Source of the DNA: Hydnum rufescens UP504
Taxonomy: Eukaryota; Basidiomycota; Agaricomycetes; Cantharellales; Hydnaceae
Direction of reading: 5' to 3'
Assembly (NCBI GenBank): GCA_014904985.1
Contig: MU129131.1
Location: 12,705 to 76,704 of the forward strand
Length of the DNA: 64,000 bases
Made by a program: the position numbers and the translations under genes. Under the pieces are notes generated by a model. It was not told where the DNA came from. It saw only the letters and a list, made by a program, of their open reading frames with translations, and searched no databases. Below are positions 60,976-64,000 of this stretch, in pieces. How positions within the stretch are numbered: position 1 is the first letter of the stretch; each line of letters begins with the position of its first letter.

Positions 60976-63029
60976 ATGCTTTATAGCTCTGCATAAATTA
61001 CTAACACCACCAGATGTTGGCTAAGGTTATAGGGATTGGGAATGAAAAGGTATGGGAGGGGCTCAGGTTAGTCTCAATGAGTTGATTGGCTTACTAGGTA
61101 TAGAAATGATATGGATGACTCTGATATGACATAATGTTTCTGACTCTAGCTGGACTACTTGTATCATGATTGGTGAATTGAAACTTAGAAGCTATTTCTG
61201 ATTTTAAAACTTTTATGGGCTTGAACTTATTATCATATGATTCAGGGCTTAGACATCTAGCAACACCTACACTGAGGGTCCTACAACTATCTACAACTTC
61301 TTGATGTTGCTCTGAGTACACCTTTCAGTCACTGGGCCACTTGAATTTCTCATCTGTAACTACTTTATTTCGAGGGGAGTCTTATCTAAAATCTACCTAA
61401 AACTACAAAACTTGATTCCTTGTATGTATTTTTGGATGTCTGTGTACTTTTCTAGTCTGTGTGATGTTTGGATGACTAATCAGGCTGAGTCATATCTTTT
61501 GCCTAGTCATACCAATTGCTTAGTCATACTTTTGAGTCCGGGTTTTTGATTACAAATCTTGGTTACATAAGCATATTTTTTTGACATGTAGAAAACTTTT
61601 ATTTTTGTTTGTTGAATGGAGTCATTTCAACTGAGTTTCCTTGATATCTTTGGGCAGTAGCAACATAAGGTTGTCCTAAACATTCCAACAGATCATTGAT
61701 CAAGGTCTAAGGTCAGAGCACTTCCAAACTTGCATTTTCAGATACTAGACTGTTATTCCTTCCACAGATGGTGAACACTTTAGATTGCAGTCCCTTGCAA
61801 TGCACTGTGAATTCCTACTTCTGCCACCCATATTCAGTAAAGACTTCATCTTCATTCCTTCTACTTTTCCACTCTTGAAACCACCAAGTCCATCCTTCCA
61901 TCCACTGCAATGCCTTGTCCAATGTAAAATGTCACACTCAATAGATTCAACTGATTGTTGGGTAAATATCTGCTCTTGTTCAATTAAATGGTCTTTGTGG
62001 TTTGGAGAAAACCTCTCACCCTGGACAGCATGTATTACTTCCAGATTGAGAACAGAGGTGGGAATACTTGAGGAGGTATCTTGTCACCAGTTGGAATTCA
62101 TAAGGTGACTACCAGGACAACTTGTTAAGGGTTGTACTCGAGATGAGAGGAACAATTATGTAATCAAGTTGAATGCAAGAAATAGCCCTTAAGGTGATTG
62201 ACAAAAGAGTTGCAAAGTGGGGATTATGTAAGGTTGCAGAAGACGAGTATGTACAAGGAAGACCAGCTTCTTGAGGACTTAATATGAGGATTAAGGATGA
62301 GAGTCACAAGTGATAACTGAGATTGTGAGAGTAAAGTCAATTGGTTTACAATATATTCTTGATCTCTAAAGAGTGAGTGTACATCAAGTAACTACTTTGA
62401 ATAAAGGAGGGATGTATATAATAGGAAATGCTGAAGGAGGAAGGCACAATGGCAGTGAGGGGGAAGGTCATGTGATGATGTGATAGGCTTGGTTATTCTG
62501 CATACATAAGCAAGGTATGAGTATGACTTGTAACACAACTTCGAGGTCCTTTTGTTGGTAGGGGGCATAGTGATCTCATACCCAGATAATGTATCTCTTC
62601 CACTTGATTCTTTTTGATAGAATGATCCCTTCAAATGAATTTTCAGGCATAGGAGAATAGCAAATGGGAGCAGAGGAATGGATGCCAATGAAAGGATCAT
62701 CATCAATGTGATTGAAATGGCAATAGACAAGTGAAAGTTGCTGGATAGGCATGGCTGGGGCTGATGCTAACAAAGTCCATATTTGATGGACCCTTTATAA
62801 CTATTTCTTAATAGGAAATAAAATGCTGCCTCTACCTGCCCCCTGATGATATTGACATATGAGAAGATGACAGCGAAATATGAATGAAAATGACCCTGCC
62901 CATCAATGAAGGAATTCAAACCCATGAAAAACCTAAGCAAAATTAAATGGACACATGATTATTGATCTGCAGATGCAAAAGTGACATAAAAGCAAATCGA
63001 ACAACTATCCTCAAGGCACAAATCAAAAA
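60976..63029. other. AT-rich spacer, no gene recognised
   Basis: Only short open frames. A third, partial copy of repeat family R lies inside at about 61725-61810. GAGTCATA-like short repeats occur near 61490-61530. Confidence 0.45.
61725..61810 (+). repeat. Repeat family R, partial plus copy
   Basis: CATTTTCAGATACTAGACTG through TTCCACAGATGGTGAACACTTT and CCCTTGCAATGC matches the inverse of about 63560-63640. Confidence 0.65.
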
Positions 63030-63038
63030 GTGTTCACC

Positions 63039-63548
63039 ATGCCATTGGAACTTCACATGATTATATATTGGCAATTCAATTATCCATACCCAGAACCATT
63101 CACCCATCTCAAACCCCACATGATTATCTGCTATTATCCAAATCCCCAAGTTGCATACAATGGCATTATAAAGACAAAAAGGGTCAACCAGACAACATAC
63201 GAGTTTGGAGAACCACATAACAATCGACCCTTGTTACGCCATGATCTCGAAATTGAATTTGGCCTTCTCCATGTTCCAGAAAACATGTCTGTGCCCCATC
63301 AAACCTTCTCCACAGATGCTCTCGACCTCCACCTGAATAATATCATTCAAAGTGGGTATTTGCTTAAAATCCTAGGACCATACAAAGGAAAAGCTATTAA
63401 AAATGTGGATATTAAAGATCCATACCTGACAATAAGTGACTTCTATCACCAAATTCGAAACATAAACTCACAAGAAATCTCACTTTGGTTTGAAGGATGG
63501 ATGTGGTGGTTCTACACAAGGAGGCATGGTCAGATCTCAATTGTATGA
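63039..63548 (+). CDS. Hypothetical ORF in repeat territory
   Basis: Open for 170 codons from ATG 63039, starting MPLELHMIIYWQFNYPYPEP and containing DLHLNNIIQSGYLLKILG, DPYLTISDFYHQIRN and SLWFEGWMWWFYTRR. Aromatic-rich; no family recognised. Its immediate flank is repeat family R, so it may be an unrecognised element-encoded protein. An in-frame GTG lies at 63030. Confidence 0.4.
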   Translation: MPLELHMIIYWQFNYPYPEPFTHLKPHMIICYYPNPQVAYNGIIKTKRVNQTTYEFGEPHNNRPLLRHDLEIEFGLLHVPENMSVPHQTFSTDALDLHLNNIIQSGYLLKILGPYKGKAIKNVDIKDPYLTISDFYHQIRNINSQEISLWFEGWMWWFYTRRHGQISIV

Positions 63549-63559
63549 CTGTCAAGAAA

Positions 63560-64000
63560 GGCAAATGGCATTGCAAGGGCTGCAATTAAAAGTGTTCACC
63601 ATCTGTGGAAGATAAAAACATCCAGTATCAGAAAATGCGAAATTACACCACTTCCAGCCATTGGATGATCACATGACCAATTACAAAATTAATTACAGCT
63701 ATGCACAGAAACCGAATTTGTTCTATAACTCTGTCAGTTTTGATCAGAGAGGTACACCCATATAACGCTTAGAAAGCTACAATTCACACCTTTTGAATGG
63801 TCCTAAACACAAGTCAAATGGACCAAAACTGCACTCTCCAGGCCAATTTTACTATCAAAATCTGGGATTTCCAGTAAAAATGAATATCTCCGTCAGTTCA
63901 CATTCAATCCTCTCAGAACAACTGCTCCTGGAAAGATATTAAAAATCCTCATCCAATGGTACCAAGTGCGCGAAGAACAGATCAAAACTGAACTCTACAG
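63560..64000 (-). repeat. Repeat family R, minus copy, cut by the window end
   Basis: Inverse of 58517-58908 with scattered mismatches; also extends past that copy through CATTGCAAGGGCTGCAATT near 63568. The right part runs off the window. Confidence 0.75.

Overview
The window looks like chromosomal DNA of a basidiomycete fungus, most likely an agaricomycete. The genes are split by many introns of about 50-80 nt with GT...AG ends, and the gene set fits: a NACHT-WD40 protein, an A-T-R adenylate-forming reductase, MOB and F-box families, and a chromate transporter. I cannot name the species. Splice sites were assigned by eye from reading-frame continuity and family consensus.

Layout. 0.7-4.2 kb: a NACHT-WD40 (NLR-like) gene whose first half is broken in frame and whose WD40 half is open. 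5.2-20.1 kb: a housekeeping and metabolic block: VMA1 (V-ATPase subunit A), an NRPS-like reductase, UTP3/SAS10, isocitrate lyase and a 3-hydroxyacyl-CoA dehydrogenase (HAD). 19.6-32.5 kb: a segment holding the HAD 5' end, an HMG-box gene and a C2H2 zinc-finger gene, present as two diverged copies (about 19.64-23.59 and 28.64-32.51 kb). 25.4-46.5 kb: an array of five F-box genes, all on the minus strand. Four have a divergently transcribed MOB1-like gene or remnant just upstream, and a fifth MOB1 remnant marks the left edge. Most copies are decayed; F2/M2 is the best preserved pair. 46.6-47.6 kb: a fold-back element of about 1 kb with roughly 270-bp inverted arms. 48.1-55.8 kb: CUL1, a SEC9-type t-SNARE and a CHR-family transporter. 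56-64 kb: AT-rich repeat territory with a degenerate hAT transposon and further inverted repeats.

How the genes relate. Isocitrate lyase and HAD are neighbours on one strand and belong to connected pathways (fatty-acid oxidation feeding the glyoxylate cycle). CUL1 is the scaffold of SCF ubiquitin ligases and lies 1.6 kb beyond the F-box array; F-box proteins are SCF substrate receptors. The repeated F-box/MOB1 divergent pair is the most unusual structure here.

Caution. Several conserved genes (VMA1, HAD, the zinc-finger gene, the NACHT part, probably UTP3) need single-base corrections to stay in frame, while ICL, CUL1, SEC9, the reductase and the transporter do not obviously need any. VMA1 is normally essential, so some of these may be sequencing or assembly errors; others, in duplicated copies, look like real decay.
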